Counted from the stretch's first letter, positions 26,904-39,334 are shown. The stretch is 44,591 bases of DNA from an uncultured Pelagibacteraceae bacterium (GCA_902527485.1 CABZPB010000004.1:1-44591), one strand, 5' to 3'. The notes: generated by a model not told the origin, from the letters alone. Made by a program: numbers and translations.

Positions 26904-28381
26904 TTACTTGCTACACTATAGTTATATGTATTGATTAAATCACTTATTGAAACTTCAATAGTGTCTATTAACGGCTCTGGATAAAAACCAAAGTATAAAG
27001 TTGGAATAGCTAAACAAGTAAGAGTGAATGCCTCTGAATTATTTAAATCAATCATCTTTTTTAATTCAAAGTTAATTAACCTTCCAAAGACAACTCTTTT
27101 ATATAACCAAAGCATATATGCTGCTCCAATAATAACTCCTAAACTAGCTAATACTGCCACTAAAAAATTATCTTTGAATGCAGCCATAAGAATTAAAAAC
27201 TCACCAACAAAACCACTTGTACCAGGTAATCCTAATGCAGCTAAAGTAAATACCATAAATAAAACTGCATATTTAGGTATGATAGTTACAATACCTCCAT
27301 AAGTATTGATTAATCTTGAATGCATTCGATCATAAACAACACCAACACATAAAAATAAGGCTGCAGATACTAGACCATGGCTAATCATTTGAATAATACT
27401 TCCTTCAATTCCCTGTTGTTGAATTGTAAAAATTCCTAAGGTAACAAACCCCATATGAGCTACTGAGGAATATGCAATTAATTTTTTCATATCCTCTTGC
27501 ATTAAAGCAATTAATGAAGTGAAAATAATTGCTATGACACTTAATGCATAAATTAAAGGAGTAAACACCTCTGAGGCAGATGGGAAGAGTCCTAAAGAAA
27601 ATCTTATAAATCCATATCCCGCCATTTTAAGTAGAATTGCTGCTAGTAAAACTGATCCTGCTGTTGGAGCTTCAACGTGTGCATCTGGAAGCCAAGTATG
27701 AACTGGCCACATCGGAGTTTTCACAGCAAATGAGCTAAAAAAAGCTAGCCATAATAAATTTTGATATTTTGTGTCTATACCTAGTTCATAAAGTTGAACA
27801 ACATCTGTAGTGCCAGTGATCCAGTAAATTGAAATTATCGCCACTAACATTAGAACTGAACCTAAAAGAGTGAATAAAAAAAACTTAAAAGCAGAATAAA
27901 CTCTTCTAGCCCCACCCCATATTCCAATAATTAAAAACATTGGAATTAATCCAGCCTCAAAAAATAAGTAAAAAACTACAAGATCTAGAGAACAAAAAAC
28001 TCCTATCATGAAAGTTTCCATGACAAGAATGGCTATTAAAAATTCATTTAATCTTTTTGTAACTGAATTATTAACTGAAATTATACATAGAGGTGTAATA
28101 AATGTTGTAAGGATTATAAAAAGTATTGATATTCCATCAACTCCTACTTTATAATTAATTAAACCTTCAATCCAAACTCTATCTTCAACAAATTGAAATG
28201 ATGATGTTGTTTGATCAAATAAAAACCACAAATAAATAGATAAAAAAAAGTTAACTAAAGATGTAAATAATGCAACATATTTTACAGTAATTTTATTTTC
28301 ACTTTTACTTCTTGTGAAAAATAAAAAGAGTGCTCCAATTGAAGGTAAAAGTATTAATGAAGAAAGAATAGGAAAGTTCAT
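26900..28381 (-). CDS. nuoM: NADH-quinone oxidoreductase subunit M
   Basis: NuoM is the middle antiporter-like subunit of complex I. The 493-aa protein has about 14 membrane helices with DLVVFYLFFEAGLIPMFLIIG (key Glu in helix 5), KTPMWPVHTWLPDAHVEAPTAGS, KKLIAYSSVAHMGFV and GLPGTSGFVGEFL. Length is normal. It overlaps nuoL by 1 bp and nuoN by 4 bp. Confidence 0.97.
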   Translation of the reverse strand: MNFPILSSLILLPSIGALFLFFTRSKSENKITVKYVALFTSLVNFFLSIYLWFLFDQTTSSFQFVEDRVWIEGLINYKVGVDGISILFIILTTFITPLCIISVNNSVTKRLNEFLIAILVMETFMIGVFCSLDLVVFYLFFEAGLIPMFLIIGIWGGARRVYSAFKFFLFTLLGSVLMLVAIISIYWITGTTDVVQLYELGIDTKYQNLLWLAFFSSFAVKTPMWPVHTWLPDAHVEAPTAGSVLLAAILLKMAGYGFIRFSLGLFPSASEVFTPLIYALSVIAIIFTSLIALMQEDMKKLIAYSSVAHMGFVTLGIFTIQQQGIEGSIIQMISHGLVSAALFLCVGVVYDRMHSRLINTYGGIVTIIPKYAVLFMVFTLAALGLPGTSGFVGEFLILMAAFKDNFLVAVLASLGVIIGAAYMLWLYKRVVFGRLINFELKKMIDLNNSEAFTLTCLAIPTLYFGFYPEPLIDTIEVSISDLINTYNYSVASK

Positions 28382-30294
28382 TATTTAACTATCAAGAAGG
28401 TTAAAAAAGCTGAAAAACCAAGAAGCATTACAAATGCATATTGATAAATATAACCACTTTGAAATTTATTGGCTTTAATAGAAAATTTTTTGATTAACTC
28501 TGAGATTCCATCAGGTCCAAAGCCATCGATAACTTTAATATCAAAAAATTTCCACAAAAATAATCCAAGTCTTTTCGAAGATTTAATAAACAAAATGTCG
28601 TAAATTTCATCGAAATACCATTTATTAAACAAAAATTCATATAATGGTTTATTTATATTTACTAGTTGAGTTGGAAAATTTTTATTTTTTACAAATAAAT
28701 AATAAGTAAATGGTATTGATAAAGTTACAAGTGTTGGAGTTAAAATTAAAAACCACAATGGTGGATGTTCAGTGCTTAGAGGTTCTAAGAAAAAAATTGA
28801 CTCATTCCAAAATTTATTAATTCCTTCATAATCTACAAATAAATCTTTAAAAATAAAACCAGCAAAAATTGCTCCGATAGATAATATTATTAAAGGTATT
28901 AACATAATTAGTGGTGACTCATGTGTCTCCTCAATTTTAATTTCTTTGTTGTTATATTGTCCGTGAAAAGTTTTAAATATCAGTCTCCAAGAATAAATTG
29001 AGGTTAAAAAAGCTGTAAATATTCCTATTCCAGCTGCATAGTAGCCGGTGGTAGTCCCGCTTAAATATGCAAATTCTATGATCGCATCCTTAGAATAAAA
29101 ACCTGATAGCAAAGGAAAGCCTGTTAATGCTAAAGTTCCTATTATCATCAAAGCGTAAGTGTAAGGCAATTTTCTCCATACGCCCCCCATATTATTTATA
29201 TTTTGTTCGTCTTTAAAAGCATGAATAACAGACCCTGAACCTAAAAATAATAAAGCTTTAAAAAATGCATGAGTGAATAAATGAAACATTGCAACATTAT
29301 ATGCACCTACTCCAGCTGCAAAAAACATATAACCTAATTGGCTACATGTGGAATAAGCAATGATTTTTTTTATATCTGTTTGAACTAAAGCCACGCTGGC
29401 CGCAAAAAAAGCAGTGCTCATACCGATTATAGTAACTATGTTTAAAGCCAACTCTGAATATTCATATATAGGAGAACACCTTACAACTAGAAAAACTCCA
29501 GCGGTAACCATAGTGGCTGCATGGATCAAAGCTGAAACAGGTGTTGGACCTTCCATTGCATCTGGTAACCAAGTATGTAAAATAATTTGAGCTGATTTAC
29601 CCATAGCACCAATGAACAATAATATACAAATTAAATCTACTGCATTAATTTGTATCCCTAAAAAATTTAGTTTTTCATCTACGACAGTTGGGATTTGGTC
29701 AAAAACTTCTGTGTAGTTAACTGTTCCAAACAAATAAAAAATTAAAAATATACCAAGAGCAAAGCCGAAATCTCCTACTCTGTTTACTACAAATGCTTTG
29801 ATTGCTGCTGCATTCGCGGTTTCCTTTTTAAACCAAAAACCAATTAAAAAATACGAGCAAAGACCAACCCCCTCCCATCCAAAAAATAATTGGATAAAAT
29901 TATCAGCTGTTACCAACATTAACATTGCAAATGTAAATAGTGATAAGTAGGCCATAAATCTTGGTTTATGAGGGTCATGGGACATGTATCCAATTGAGTA
30001 GACGTGTACCAATGCAGAAATAAAAGTTACGACTACTAGCATTACTGATGATAATGCATCAATTTTCATTGACCAGTTTACCTCTAATGATCCAGAATTA
30101 ATCCATGTAGCAATTTTGATATTTTCCTCGTATTGATTAAAAATTACTTCATAAAATACAATTGCTGAAAGGACAGCTGATATAGATACTAATAAACTCG
30201 TAATTATCTCTGAATTTCTGTCCCCTATAAATTTTCCGAAAAATCCTGATATAATTGAAGCAATTAATGGTAATGCTAAAATTGAAATTTCCAT
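28381..30294 (-). CDS. nuoL: NADH-quinone oxidoreductase subunit L
   Basis: NuoL is the distal antiporter-like subunit, with a long lateral helix that braces the membrane arm. The 637-aa protein has about 16 membrane helices, FFGWEGVGLCSYFLIGFW (key Glu), LHTWLPDAMEGPTPVSALIHAATMV, KKIIAYSTCSQLGYM and FPLLSGFYSKDAI. It ends with the lateral helix and a last anchor helix (YAFVMLLGFSAFLTFLI). It follows nuoK by 1 bp. Confidence 0.97.
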   Translation of the reverse strand: MEISILALPLIASIISGFFGKFIGDRNSEIITSLLVSISAVLSAIVFYEVIFNQYEENIKIATWINSGSLEVNWSMKIDALSSVMLVVVTFISALVHVYSIGYMSHDPHKPRFMAYLSLFTFAMLMLVTADNFIQLFFGWEGVGLCSYFLIGFWFKKETANAAAIKAFVVNRVGDFGFALGIFLIFYLFGTVNYTEVFDQIPTVVDEKLNFLGIQINAVDLICILLFIGAMGKSAQIILHTWLPDAMEGPTPVSALIHAATMVTAGVFLVVRCSPIYEYSELALNIVTIIGMSTAFFAASVALVQTDIKKIIAYSTCSQLGYMFFAAGVGAYNVAMFHLFTHAFFKALLFLGSGSVIHAFKDEQNINNMGGVWRKLPYTYALMIIGTLALTGFPLLSGFYSKDAIIEFAYLSGTTTGYYAAGIGIFTAFLTSIYSWRLIFKTFHGQYNNKEIKIEETHESPLIMLIPLIILSIGAIFAGFIFKDLFVDYEGINKFWNESIFFLEPLSTEHPPLWFLILTPTLVTLSIPFTYYLFVKNKNFPTQLVNINKPLYEFLFNKWYFDEIYDILFIKSSKRLGLFLWKFFDIKVIDGFGPDGISELIKKFSIKANKFQSGYIYQYAFVMLLGFSAFLTFLIVK

Positions 30295-30295
30295 T

Positions 30296-30607
30296 TTATC
30301 CTTTTAATTTATCTATTTCTTCAACCCGAATGGTTCCTGCGTTTCGGTAATAGACTACTATGATCGCTAGACCAATTGCTGCCTCAGCAGCAGCAACAGT
30401 TAAAATAAATAATGTGAAAACTTGACCAGTCAAATCATTAAGATAAATAGAAAACGATACTAAGTTAATGTTTACAGCTAGTAATATCAGTTCAATACTC
30501 ATCAAAATCACAATAATATTTTTTCTATTTAAAAAGATACCAATTACACCAATACTGAAAATAACTGCTCCTAAAGTAAGATAATGTCCTAAACCTATTT
30601 CAGTCAT
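30296..30607 (-). CDS. nuoK: NADH-quinone oxidoreductase subunit K
   Basis: NuoK is a small three-helix subunit with membrane glutamates in the proton path. The 103-aa protein has [18 protein letters not shown] (first key Glu at about 38) and [19 protein letters not shown] (second key Glu at about 74), with normal length. It overlaps the nuoJ stop by 8 bp. Confidence 0.96.
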   Translation of the reverse strand: MTEIGLGHYLTLGAVIFSIGVIGIFLNRKNIIVILMSIELILLAVNINLVSFSIYLNDLTGQVFTLFILTVAAAEAAIGLAIIVVYYRNAGTIRVEEIDKLKG

Positions 30608-31232
30608 CTATCTTAACTCCTTTATTTGATGGAACCTCTAAAACTTCAATACCTTCAGATCTCTCTCTAGAAATTTGTTTCAAATAACTTTGTGTTTTAA
30701 CACCCTCTCTTTGTCTAAAAGTAAGAACGATTGCACCAATCATCGCAATTAATAAAATCATTCCGCTTATTTGAAAAACATGAATATAATCTGTATACAA
30801 AATTTGGCCCAAAGAGTGTGTATTACTTATTTCATCAGAAATTTTTGTAATATTTGGGGATAACAATTCAGGTTTATATTTCCAACCACCTACAACAATA
30901 ATTAATTCAAAAAAGATAATTGTGCTTATAATTAAGCCTATTGGTATGTGGCCAGAATTTTCTTTAGAATTAAACCATTGATTTTGTTGTTGAGCAACAT
31001 TCAACATCATCACAACAAATAAGAACAAAACAGCTACTGCGCCAACATATACGATTAGCATTATCATTCCCAAAAATTCTGCTCCAATCATTATAAAAAG
31101 ACATGAAATACTTATAAAATCTAAAATTAAAAAAAAAACCGAATGCACGGTATTTTTTGAAACTGTAACCATGATAGCTGAAATGACTGCGACAATAGAA
31201 AAAAAATAAAAAAATATTGCATGCGCTGCCAT
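30600..31232 (-). CDS. nuoJ: NADH-quinone oxidoreductase subunit J
   Basis: NuoJ is a five-helix subunit beside the quinone channel; its helix 3 changes shape during turnover. The 210-aa protein has [20 protein letters not shown], then [26 protein letters not shown], the strongly conserved pattern, and a polar C-terminal tail. It lies 4 bp after nuoI and overlaps nuoK by 8 bp. Confidence 0.96.
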   Translation of the reverse strand: MAAHAIFFYFFSIVAVISAIMVTVSKNTVHSVFFLILDFISISCLFIMIGAEFLGMIMLIVYVGAVAVLFLFVVMMLNVAQQQNQWFNSKENSGHIPIGLIISTIIFFELIIVVGGWKYKPELLSPNITKISDEISNTHSLGQILYTDYIHVFQISGMILLIAMIGAIVLTFRQREGVKTQSYLKQISRERSEGIEVLEVPSNKGVKIDD

Positions 31233-31236
31233 AAAT

Positions 31237-31722
31237 TTATCTATAAGGATTATCTGATTTTATGTTCGCTGCTAAAATGTTTTCCCATCTATCACCGTTA
31301 TCCAATAGTTTTTCTTTAGTGTAATAAAGTTCCTCTCTTGTTTCTGTCGAAAATTCAAAATTTGGACCTTGTACTATTGCATCTACGGGGCATGACTCTT
31401 CACACAACCCACAATAAATACATTTCATCATATCAATATCGTAACGAGTAGTTTTTCTGCTCCCATCAGATCTTTCAGCCGACTCAATTGTAATTGCTTG
31501 TGCTGGACACACAGCTTCACATAACTTACATGCGATACATCTTTCCTCACCATTTGGATATCTTCTAAGTGCATGCTCTCCTCTAAATCTTGGACTAATT
31601 TTTCCTTTTTCAAAGGGATAATTTATTGTCTTTTTTGATTTAAACATTTCTCTAAAACCAATTAACAAGCCAGTTACAAAATCAATCATAAATATTGTTT
31701 TTAAAAATCTTGTAATTTTCAT
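31237..31722 (-). CDS. nuoI: NADH-quinone oxidoreductase subunit I (two 4Fe-4S clusters)
   Basis: NuoI carries clusters N6a and N6b that pass electrons towards NuoB. The 161-aa protein has two ferredoxin motifs: [16 protein letters not shown] near residue 61 and [16 protein letters not shown] near residue 100, with [18 protein letters not shown] before the first. It abuts the nuoH stop with no gap. Confidence 0.97.
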   Translation of the reverse strand: MKITRFLKTIFMIDFVTGLLIGFREMFKSKKTINYPFEKGKISPRFRGEHALRRYPNGEERCIACKLCEAVCPAQAITIESAERSDGSRKTTRYDIDMMKCIYCGLCEESCPVDAIVQGPNFEFSTETREELYYTKEKLLDNGDRWENILAANIKSDNPYR

Positions 31723-32721
31723 CTATATTGTGGGTAAAAGGTTAAAATAAAATAAATAACTCGCAGTTAAGATAACATATGTTAAAGACAACGGAAGAAA
31801 TATTTTCCAGCCTAGTCGCATTAATTGATCATATCTATACCTTGGGACAACTGCTTTTACTAATGCAAATAAAAAAAATAAAAGTAATATCTTAAAAATT
31901 AACCAAACAGCTCCTGGAATTAAATTAAATGGATATAAATCAACTGGTGAAAGCCATCCACCCAAAAATAAAATTGATCCTAAGGCACACATTAATAAAA
32001 TATTTGCATACTCTCCTAACCAGAACATTGCATACATCATGCCAGAATATTCAGTTTGATATCCAGCAACTAATTCTGCTTCGGCTTCAGGTAAATCAAA
32101 AGGTGGTCGATTTGTTTCCGCTAAAGAGGAAATAAAAAATATTACAAACATTGGAAATAATGGAATTATGAACCAAATATTTTGTTGAGCTAAAACGATA
32201 TCACTTAAATTTAATGATCCAACACACAAAAGAACATTAATGATAATTATGCCAATTGAAACTTCATAAGAAACCATTTGCGCAGCAGATCTTATCGACC
32301 CTAAAAAAGGATATTTTGAATTAGACGCCCAACCCCCCATGATAATTCCATAAACTCCAAGAGATGAGACGGCAAAAATATAAAGAATTCCAACATTTAT
32401 ATTGGCTAAAACCTGATTCTCTCCAAAAGGTATAACTGCCCATGCTATTAAAGCTAAAGTCATTGTAATAATTGGAGCTAAGATAAAAATAATCTTGTTA
32501 GAACTTGCTGGAATTATAATTTCTTTAAAAATATATTTTAGTGCATCTGCTAATGATTGTAGTAAACCAAAGGGTCCTACAACATTAGGGCCTTGTCTTT
32601 TTTGAACAAAAGCCCAGACTCTTCTATCTAGCCAAACGATCATAGCTACAGAAACTAAAACCGGGACAAGAAGAAAGAATATCTTATAGACTTCCTCAAA
32701 AACTAAATTTATATATTCCAT
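31723..32721 (-). CDS. nuoH: NADH-quinone oxidoreductase subunit H
   Basis: NuoH forms most of the quinone channel at the junction of the two complex I arms. The 332-aa protein has about eight membrane helices, [36 protein letters not shown] and the conserved acidic loop [20 protein letters not shown], followed by [14 protein letters not shown]. It lies 3 bp after nuoG. Confidence 0.97.
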   Translation of the reverse strand: MEYINLVFEEVYKIFFLLVPVLVSVAMIVWLDRRVWAFVQKRQGPNVVGPFGLLQSLADALKYIFKEIIIPASSNKIIFILAPIITMTLALIAWAVIPFGENQVLANINVGILYIFAVSSLGVYGIIMGGWASNSKYPFLGSIRSAAQMVSYEVSIGIIIINVLLCVGSLNLSDIVLAQQNIWFIIPLFPMFVIFFISSLAETNRPPFDLPEAEAELVAGYQTEYSGMMYAMFWLGEYANILLMCALGSILFLGGWLSPVDLYPFNLIPGAVWLIFKILLLFFLFALVKAVVPRYRYDQLMRLGWKIFLPLSLTYVILTASYLFYFNLLPTI

Positions 32722-32724
32722 TAT

Positions 32725-34758
32725 TTATCCTTCGGTGCCAGTACGTTTAACTTCTAATTTAGAATTGTTACAATTCAACATTGTTTTTGACGAGCGAGCA
32801 ATTACATTAGAAAAATAATAATCCTTGTATGTTATTTTAATGGTTTCGTCCTCAAAATTATTTAAATCTACCCTGGTTTTAGAGGGACTTTCTTGTTTTT
32901 CTTTTTTTAAATTTATGTAATTAAACATGCTACTCTCTAATTCATCCTTATCATTAAAAAGTCTTCTATTATTCATAAATTCAGCAAGATTATTTATAAT
33001 TTCCCAATCTTCTTTAGCATCTCCAGGTGGATATGATGCTTTATGAGCTTTTTGTATTTTACCTTCTAAATTAGTATAGTGACCTGATTGTTCTGTGTAA
33101 GCTGCTCCTGGCAAAATAATATCAGCTAGTTCTGCGCCATTATCTCCATGGCTTCCCATATATATAACAAATTCATTTTTCTTATTAAATTTAAGATTAT
33201 CTTGACCCATTAAAAAAACTAAATCAAACTTATTTTCATTTAAATTTTTAATTAATTCATTTTTTGGATCAATAATATCAAGATCCAAACTTCCAACTGT
33301 AGCTGCATCGGAAGGTAAAAAATTCAAAGGATTCCAATCATCATTAAATTTATTATTACTTAATAAAAAATTCTTAAAAGAACTAAATAAAAATTCGGCT
33401 GACTTAGATTTTAAAAATGACTCTCCAAATATAATCATTGGTTTTTGAGCTTCAATAATGTCTTTGGTAACTTCATTATTGTTTTCAATAATATTCTTTA
33501 TTGTTTTAGTTTTTCCATCAAGGATGTGATAAGGATAGGTTAAATCACCCACATCATTCAGTGAAACAATTTTGACCTTATTATTAAGATATGCTTTACG
33601 AATTCTTGCATTTAGCATAGTAGCTTCAAATCTTGGATTTGTTCCAATTAAAAAAATCAAATCAGACTCCTCAATACCATTAATCATCGAATTAAATAAG
33701 TAATTTTCTCTTTTAGAGCTATCAATAAACATTTCAGATGATCTGGACTCATAATTTTTTGTGTCGATGGTTCTCTCAAAAAATTCTTTAAATATATAAC
33801 TAGCTTCCATATTTGTAAGATCACCCACAAATCCAGCTATTTTTTCTTTGTCAGTATTTTTAATTTTTGATTTTATAATTTCAAAGACTTCGTCCCAAGA
33901 CGCTTTCTCAAATTTATTATTATATTTTATATATGGCGTATCAAGTCTTTGATTTAACAAACCATCGCAAGCATATCTTGTTTTATCTGATATCCATTCT
34001 TCATTTATATCTTCATTAATTATTGGTAAAACCCTTTTTACTTCCCAGTCATATGTGTCTACTCTAATATTTGATCCAACCGCATCCATTACATCTATAG
34101 TTTCCGTTTTTTTTAACTCCCAGGGTCTTGCTTCAAATACATAAGGTTTTGATGTAAGAGCTCCTACTGGACAAAGGTCAATTACATTACCTGATAATTC
34201 TGACTGTATAGATTTTTCTAAGTATGTTGAAATTTGCATATCTTCACCTCTACCTATTGCACCAAGCTCCGGTACACCAGCAATCTCAGTTGCAAATCTA
34301 ATACATCTAGTACAATGGATACATCTAGTCATTTGAGTTTTAATCAGTGGACCCATGTTTTTATCTGGAACTGCTCTTTTATTTTCTTTAAATCTAGATT
34401 TATCGATACCATAAAACATAGATTGATCTTGAAGGTCACATTCTCCACCTTGATCACAAACAGGACAATCTAAAGGATGGTTTGCTAATAAAAATTCCAT
34501 TACACCCTTTCTAGATTTTTCTATTTTAGGAGTGTTTGTTTTTATAACCATGCCTTCAGCAGCAGGCATTGCGCAAGAGGCTATAGGTTTTGGAGATTTT
34601 TCCATCTCAACAAGACACATCCTGCAATTTCCTGCAATTGATAATTTTTCGTGATAACAAAATCTTGGTATTTCAACTCCAGCTTTCTCACATGCTTGCA
34701 AAACAGTTAAGCCTTCCTCGACTTCAACCTCTATATCATTTACTTTTAATTTAAGCAT
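32725..34758 (-). CDS. nuoG: NADH-quinone oxidoreductase subunit G
   Basis: NuoG is the largest peripheral-arm subunit and conducts electrons from NuoF to NuoI. The 677-aa protein has an N-terminal 2Fe-2S domain (C34, C45, C48 and C62; cluster N1b), the His/Cys motif [18 protein letters not shown] (N5), [13 protein letters not shown] with CPVGAL (N4), and a C-terminal molybdopterin-oxidoreductase-like domain from about 220. Compared with E. coli (about 900 aa) it is the shorter form typical of alphaproteobacteria and mitochondria. It overlaps nuoF by 8 bp. Confidence 0.96.
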   Translation of the reverse strand: MLKLKVNDIEVEVEEGLTVLQACEKAGVEIPRFCYHEKLSIAGNCRMCLVEMEKSPKPIASCAMPAAEGMVIKTNTPKIEKSRKGVMEFLLANHPLDCPVCDQGGECDLQDQSMFYGIDKSRFKENKRAVPDKNMGPLIKTQMTRCIHCTRCIRFATEIAGVPELGAIGRGEDMQISTYLEKSIQSELSGNVIDLCPVGALTSKPYVFEARPWELKKTETIDVMDAVGSNIRVDTYDWEVKRVLPIINEDINEEWISDKTRYACDGLLNQRLDTPYIKYNNKFEKASWDEVFEIIKSKIKNTDKEKIAGFVGDLTNMEASYIFKEFFERTIDTKNYESRSSEMFIDSSKRENYLFNSMINGIEESDLIFLIGTNPRFEATMLNARIRKAYLNNKVKIVSLNDVGDLTYPYHILDGKTKTIKNIIENNNEVTKDIIEAQKPMIIFGESFLKSKSAEFLFSSFKNFLLSNNKFNDDWNPLNFLPSDAATVGSLDLDIIDPKNELIKNLNENKFDLVFLMGQDNLKFNKKNEFVIYMGSHGDNGAELADIILPGAAYTEQSGHYTNLEGKIQKAHKASYPPGDAKEDWEIINNLAEFMNNRRLFNDKDELESSMFNYINLKKEKQESPSKTRVDLNNFEDETIKITYKDYYFSNVIARSSKTMLNCNNSKLEVKRTGTEG

Positions 34759-36079
34759 TCTTATCTAGTAAGTGTTGATCAACTAAGTAAGGAATGTTCT
34801 GTGTCTCTTTCACTATAGGATCAAAATTATTTCTTTTTTTAATTTCATCTTTAAAATGTCTTAATAGACCTTGAACTGGCCAAGATGATCCCTCACCAAA
34901 TGCACAAATCGTATGACCCTCAATTTGTTTTGTTACATCACCTAACATTTCTATTTCATCTTTTGAGGCCTCTCCTTTAGCCATTCTTTCAAGCATTCTC
35001 CACATCCAACCTGAACCCTCTCTACAAGGTGTACATTGACCACAACTTTCATGCTTATAGAATCTAGCAATTCTTGCCATGCATTTAATTATATCTTGGT
35101 CTTTATTTATAACGACCACGCCTGCTGTGCCTAAACCACTTTTTTCAGCAACTAAAGAGTCAAAATCCATAGTCAACGTTTCACACTTTTCTTTGGGAAT
35201 AAGTGGCATTGAGGATCCTCCAGGTATAACAGCTTGTAGATTGTCCCAACCGCCTATAACACCTCCGGCATGAACTTCTATTAATTCTTTCAACGGAATG
35301 TTCATTTCCTCTTCAACATTACATGGATTATTTACATTTCCAGAAATACAAAATATTTTAGTTCCAGTATTTTTTTCTCTACCTAAAGAAGCAAACCATT
35401 TACCACCTCTTCTTAGAATTGTTGGAACAACAGCTATGGTTTCAACATTGTTAATTATTGTTGGACATCCATACAAACCAATTAATGCAGGAAAAGGTGG
35501 TTTTAATCTTGGTTGACCTTTATTACCCTCAATACTCTCAAGTAGTGCTGTCTCTTCTCCACAAATATAAGCTCCTGCGCCATAGTGTATATAGATATCT
35601 AAATCCCATCCTGTTCCAGCGGCGTTTTTCCCAATTAATTTTTTTTCATAAGCCTCATCGATTGCTGCTTGAAGTTTTTGTCCATCAACAAAATACTCAC
35701 CTCTTATATAAATATAACAAACATGTGCTTGAATTGCATATGAAGCTATTAGACAACCCTCAATTAATTTGTGTGGTTCAAACCTTAATATATCCCTATC
35801 TTTACAAGTGCCTGGTTCTGACTCATCACCATTAATAACTAGATAGTGAGATCTAGATCCAACTTCTTTAGGTGCAAATGACCATTTAAGACCTGTAGGA
35901 AAACCTGCCCCACCTCTTCCTCTTAATTGAGAGTCTTTCATTTCATTTATAATCCAGTCTCTACCTTTGTTGGTAATTTCTTTTGTATTAATCCAATCAC
36001 CTCTTTTTTGAGCTGAAGTTAAATCTGAACCCAAATCGTTATATAAATTTTTAAAAATTCTATCTTGATCTTTAAGCAT
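34751..36079 (-). CDS. nuoF: NADH-quinone oxidoreductase subunit F (NADH and FMN binding)
   Basis: NuoF oxidises NADH through FMN and cluster N3. The 442-aa protein has the NADH-binding [15 protein letters not shown] (near 53-67), [16 protein letters not shown] (FMN), [19 protein letters not shown], and the 4Fe-4S ligands in [12 protein letters not shown] with a final Cys in HTICAFG. Length is normal. It overlaps nuoE and nuoG by 8 bp each. Confidence 0.97.
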   Translation of the reverse strand: MLKDQDRIFKNLYNDLGSDLTSAQKRGDWINTKEITNKGRDWIINEMKDSQLRGRGGAGFPTGLKWSFAPKEVGSRSHYLVINGDESEPGTCKDRDILRFEPHKLIEGCLIASYAIQAHVCYIYIRGEYFVDGQKLQAAIDEAYEKKLIGKNAAGTGWDLDIYIHYGAGAYICGEETALLESIEGNKGQPRLKPPFPALIGLYGCPTIINNVETIAVVPTILRRGGKWFASLGREKNTGTKIFCISGNVNNPCNVEEEMNIPLKELIEVHAGGVIGGWDNLQAVIPGGSSMPLIPKEKCETLTMDFDSLVAEKSGLGTAGVVVINKDQDIIKCMARIARFYKHESCGQCTPCREGSGWMWRMLERMAKGEASKDEIEMLGDVTKQIEGHTICAFGEGSSWPVQGLLRHFKDEIKKRNNFDPIVKETQNIPYLVDQHLLDKNA

Positions 36080-36680
36080 TTTTTAATTCCATTAGTGTTT
36101 TTCTGCCATTTTCAGGTTCATTGTTTACTCGTCCTCTGTAAGAACCTGGTTTAGGTGATTCATCTTTTAAAACTTTATCTAAAATTTCTAAAGTTTTTTC
36201 TTTGTCTAAATCTTCATAATAATCATCATTAATTTGCATCATTGGAGCAGTGACACAAGCTCCTAAACACTCTACTTCCATCCATGAACAATTTTTATCA
36301 GGTAATAATTCAGACTCATTTTCAGAAATTTTTTCTTTACAGGCCTCAACTAATTTGCCAGCTCCTCTAATCATACAAGGTGTTGTAGTGCAAACTTGAA
36401 TAAAATATTTTCCAACTGGTGATAGGTTATACATGCTATAAAAGGTTGCTACTTCATAAACTTTTATGTAAGGCATATCTAATAGTTTCGCTATGTATTT
36501 CATTGCAACTAAAGGTATCCAATTATTATTTTGTTTTTGAGCTATATATAATAATGCCATAACTGCACTTTGTTGTTTTCCTTTAGGATATTTAGAAATA
36601 ATTTTATTTGCTGCTTCTAAAGATGATGAATTAAACTCAAAGTTCTTAGGTTGATCTTTAGCTGGTCTTTTTAAACTCAT
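36072..36680 (-). CDS. nuoE: NADH-quinone oxidoreductase subunit E
   Basis: NuoE holds the off-pathway 2Fe-2S cluster N1a. The 202-aa protein has a helical N-terminal domain ([19 protein letters not shown]), [13 protein letters not shown], and a thioredoxin-like domain with ligands in [12 protein letters not shown] and [13 protein letters not shown] Pro/Gly/Arg-rich tail (about 175-202) follows, as in alphaproteobacterial homologues. It overlaps nuoD by 4 bp. Confidence 0.96.
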   Translation of the reverse strand: MSLKRPAKDQPKNFEFNSSSLEAANKIISKYPKGKQQSAVMALLYIAQKQNNNWIPLVAMKYIAKLLDMPYIKVYEVATFYSMYNLSPVGKYFIQVCTTTPCMIRGAGKLVEACKEKISENESELLPDKNCSWMEVECLGACVTAPMMQINDDYYEDLDKEKTLEILDKVLKDESPKPGSYRGRVNNEPENGRKTLMELKNA

Positions 36681-37852
36681 CTATCCACCTCACCAAAAAC
36701 TATATCAAGAGAACCAAGAACAGCTGGAACATCCGCTAACATATGTCCTTTAATTAAATAATCCATTGATTGTAAATGTGAAAATCCAGGTGCTCTAATT
36801 TTACACTTATAAGGTTTGCTTGATCCATCTGATATTAAATAAACTCCAAATTCTCCTTTAGGTGCTTCAACTGCAGTGTAAATTTCATCTTGAGGTACAC
36901 GATACCCCTCTGTAAATAATTTAAAGTGATGTATTAAAGCTTCCATTGATTGTTTAATATCTTTTTTCGATGGAGGGGTTATTTTTCCATCAAAAGATTT
37001 AATTGGACCTTTTTCCATTTTCGATAGGCACTGTTTGATTATTTTGACACTCTCTTTCATTTCTTCGATCCTGCACAAATATCTATCATAACAATCACCG
37101 TTCTTTCCTACGGGGATTTTAAATTCTAATTGATCATAACAATCGTATGGTTGAGATTTCCTTAAATCCCATGGAACACCAGAGCCTCTGATCATAACAC
37201 CGCTAAAAGAATAATCTAAAGCGTCCTCTTTAGTAACAATACCAATATCAACATTTCGTTGTTTAAATATTCTATTGTCAGTTAATAAGTTTTCTAAATC
37301 GTTTATTATTTTAGGAAAAGTTTCACAGAACTTTGCAATATCTGTCTCTAAACCTGCTGGTAAATCTTGATGTACCCCACCTGCTCTAAAATAATTAGCG
37401 TGTAATCTTGATCCAGATGCTCTTTCATAGAAAGTCATTAGTGTTTCTCTTTCCTCAAAACCCCATAGAGATGGTGTTAAAGCGCCAACATCTAACGCTT
37501 GAGTTGTAACATTTAAAATATGACTTAAAATTCTACCAATTTCACAAAACATTACTCTTATTAATTGGGCTCTAATCGGAACATCAATATCTAAAATTTT
37601 TTCAATAGCTAATGCAAAAGCATGTTCTTGGTTCATCGGAGCAACATAATCTAAACGATCAAAATATGGGACTGCCTGCATGTATGTTTTATTTTCTATT
37701 AATTTTTCAGTGCCACGATGTAACAAACCAATATGTGGATCTGCTTTTTCTACAACCTCACCATCTAATTCTAGTATAAGTCTAAGAACACCATGAGCTG
37801 CCGGATGTTGAGGTCCAAAATTTAAATTTAGGTTTTTAATTTTTTTTGTCAT
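36677..37852 (-). CDS. nuoD: NADH-quinone oxidoreductase subunit D
   Basis: NuoD is the 49-kDa subunit that forms the quinone site with NuoB. The 391-aa protein has [15 protein letters not shown] (residues 11-25, with the quinone-binding His), [32 protein letters not shown] and the C-terminal SIDLVFGEVDR-type ending ([13 protein letters not shown]). It is not fused to NuoC. Its start overlaps the nuoC stop by 17 bp. Confidence 0.97.
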   Translation of the reverse strand: MTKKIKNLNLNFGPQHPAAHGVLRLILELDGEVVEKADPHIGLLHRGTEKLIENKTYMQAVPYFDRLDYVAPMNQEHAFALAIEKILDIDVPIRAQLIRVMFCEIGRILSHILNVTTQALDVGALTPSLWGFEERETLMTFYERASGSRLHANYFRAGGVHQDLPAGLETDIAKFCETFPKIINDLENLLTDNRIFKQRNVDIGIVTKEDALDYSFSGVMIRGSGVPWDLRKSQPYDCYDQLEFKIPVGKNGDCYDRYLCRIEEMKESVKIIKQCLSKMEKGPIKSFDGKITPPSKKDIKQSMEALIHHFKLFTEGYRVPQDEIYTAVEAPKGEFGVYLISDGSSKPYKCKIRAPGFSHLQSMDYLIKGHMLADVPAVLGSLDIVFGEVDR

Positions 37853-38441
37853 TAGTATTTGTAAGTTCTTTTATATATTTTGTACCCTCCCATGGACTTT
37901 CATAATCAAAATTTCTATAATTTTGCTCAAGTTTTACTGGTTCACTTATTACTTTTTTTTGACCTTCGCTGTATCTAACTTCATTATGACCAGTTAAAGG
38001 AAAATCTTTCCTTAAAGGATGACCCTCAAAACCATAATCTGTAAGAATTCTTCTTAAGTCAGGATGATCTTTAAAATTCACTCCATACATGTCAAAAACT
38101 TCTCTTTCCATCCAATTAGCAGATGGAAAAATTGAAGTTAATGATGAGATAACTTCATTTTCACTTATATCGTAGCTTAAGATCATTCTTTGATTGAACT
38201 CATGACTTAAAAATAAATATACAATTTTAAATCTTTTAGATCTTTCAGGGTAATCAACTACTGTAATGTCTATAAGCTGTCTAAATTTTGTATCTTTGTT
38301 AGTTTTAACAAATAAAATAACATCAATTAAATCCTCACTATCTATCTCAAGATAGATTTGATTATGCTTAATTTCAGAAGTGTTTATTTTGGTACCAAGT
38401 TCTGAATTAATTTTTTTTTCTAAATCAACTAAGTTATTCAT
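37836..38441 (-). CDS. nuoC: NADH-quinone oxidoreductase subunit C
   Basis: NuoC is the 30-kDa structural subunit of the peripheral arm. The 201-aa protein has the family signature [22 protein letters not shown] (near residue 115) followed by [20 protein letters not shown]. Length is normal for the unfused form. It lies 1 bp after nuoB and overlaps nuoD by 17 bp. Confidence 0.97.
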   Translation of the reverse strand: MNNLVDLEKKINSELGTKINTSEIKHNQIYLEIDSEDLIDVILFVKTNKDTKFRQLIDITVVDYPERSKRFKIVYLFLSHEFNQRMILSYDISENEVISSLTSIFPSANWMEREVFDMYGVNFKDHPDLRRILTDYGFEGHPLRKDFPLTGHNEVRYSEGQKKVISEPVKLEQNYRNFDYESPWEGTKYIKELTNTNDKKN

Positions 38442-38442
38442 A

Positions 38443-38958
38443 TTATCTACTTATAGATCCTTTGTTTCTTATTTTTTTTTGTAATTGCATAATTCCATAT
38501 AATAAAGCCTCCGCAGATGGTGGGCATCCTGGGACATAAACATCGACTGGAACTATACGATCACAACCTCTTACAACTGAATAAGAATAATGATAGTAGC
38601 CCCCACCATTTGCACAACTACCCATTGATATAACATATCTTGGCTCTGGCATTTGATCGTAAACTTTTCTGAGAGCTGGTGCCATTTTATTAGTTAAGGT
38701 ACCAGCAACAATCATTACATCAGATTGTCTTGGTGATCCTCTGGGTGCAGCACCAAACCTTTCTAAATCATATCTTGGCATCGCAGTTTGCATCATTTCG
38801 ACTGCACAACATGCAAGACCAAAGGTCATCCAGTGTAATGATCCCGATCTTGACCAATTTACTAAATTATCAAATGAGGTTGTAATAAATCCGTTCTTAC
38901 TGAAGTCGTCAGCAAGTTGTTTAAATTCTTCCGGAATTTGATCTAACTTATTATTCAT
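38443..38958 (-). CDS. nuoB: NADH-quinone oxidoreductase subunit B (cluster N2)
   Basis: NuoB carries the terminal 4Fe-4S cluster N2 that reduces quinone. The 171-aa protein shows the tandem-Cys motif ACCAVEMM (C50 and C51), [10 protein letters not shown] and [11 protein letters not shown], giving all four ligands, plus [19 protein letters not shown]. It lies 7 bp after nuoA. Confidence 0.97.
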   Translation of the reverse strand: MNNKLDQIPEEFKQLADDFSKNGFITTSFDNLVNWSRSGSLHWMTFGLACCAVEMMQTAMPRYDLERFGAAPRGSPRQSDVMIVAGTLTNKMAPALRKVYDQMPEPRYVISMGSCANGGGYYHYSYSVVRGCDRIVPVDVYVPGCPPSAEALLYGIMQLQKKIRNKGSISR

Positions 38959-38965
38959 TTAAAAT

Positions 38966-39334
38966 TTATTCCCAGTCTAATGCCCCTTTTTTCCATTCAT
39001 AAATAAATCCAATTGTTAGTATGAATAAAAAAATCATCATTGAGGCAAAACCTAAAATTCCTATATTTCCAAGAGAAATTGCCCACGGAAATAGAAATGC
39101 AATTTCAAGATCAAAAATTATAAAAAGTATAGCAACCAAATAAAAACGAACATCAAATTCCATTCTTGAGTCTTGAAATGGTTCAAATCCACATTCATAA
39201 GCTGATAACTTTTCTGGATCTGGATTTTTTGGAGATAGAATAAAATTAATTACTATAAATGCACAACTCAATCCTAATGCAATAATTAGGAACAATATTA
39301 TAGGTAAATAATCCTTTAAAAAATCCGCAGTCAT
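38966..39334 (-). CDS. nuoA: NADH-quinone oxidoreductase subunit A
   Basis: NuoA is a three-helix subunit near the quinone channel. The 122-aa protein has helices at about 10-30, 62-82 and 88-110, and the signature [23 protein letters not shown], with the conserved Cys and acidic residues in the loop, then [17 protein letters not shown]. First gene of the operon; the ATG has no clear Shine-Dalgarno, and a 207-bp promoter region lies between it and tRNA-Asp. Confidence 0.96.
   Translation of the reverse strand: MTADFLKDYLPIILFLIIALGLSCAFIVINFILSPKNPDPEKLSAYECGFEPFQDSRMEFDVRFYLVAILFIIFDLEIAFLFPWAISLGNIGILGFASMMIFLFILTIGFIYEWKKGALDWE

Noticed and set aside
31428..31613. 61-aa minus-strand frame inside nuoI
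   Set aside because: It lies wholly within the secure nuoI frame and reads the same strand out of phase; no conserved features.
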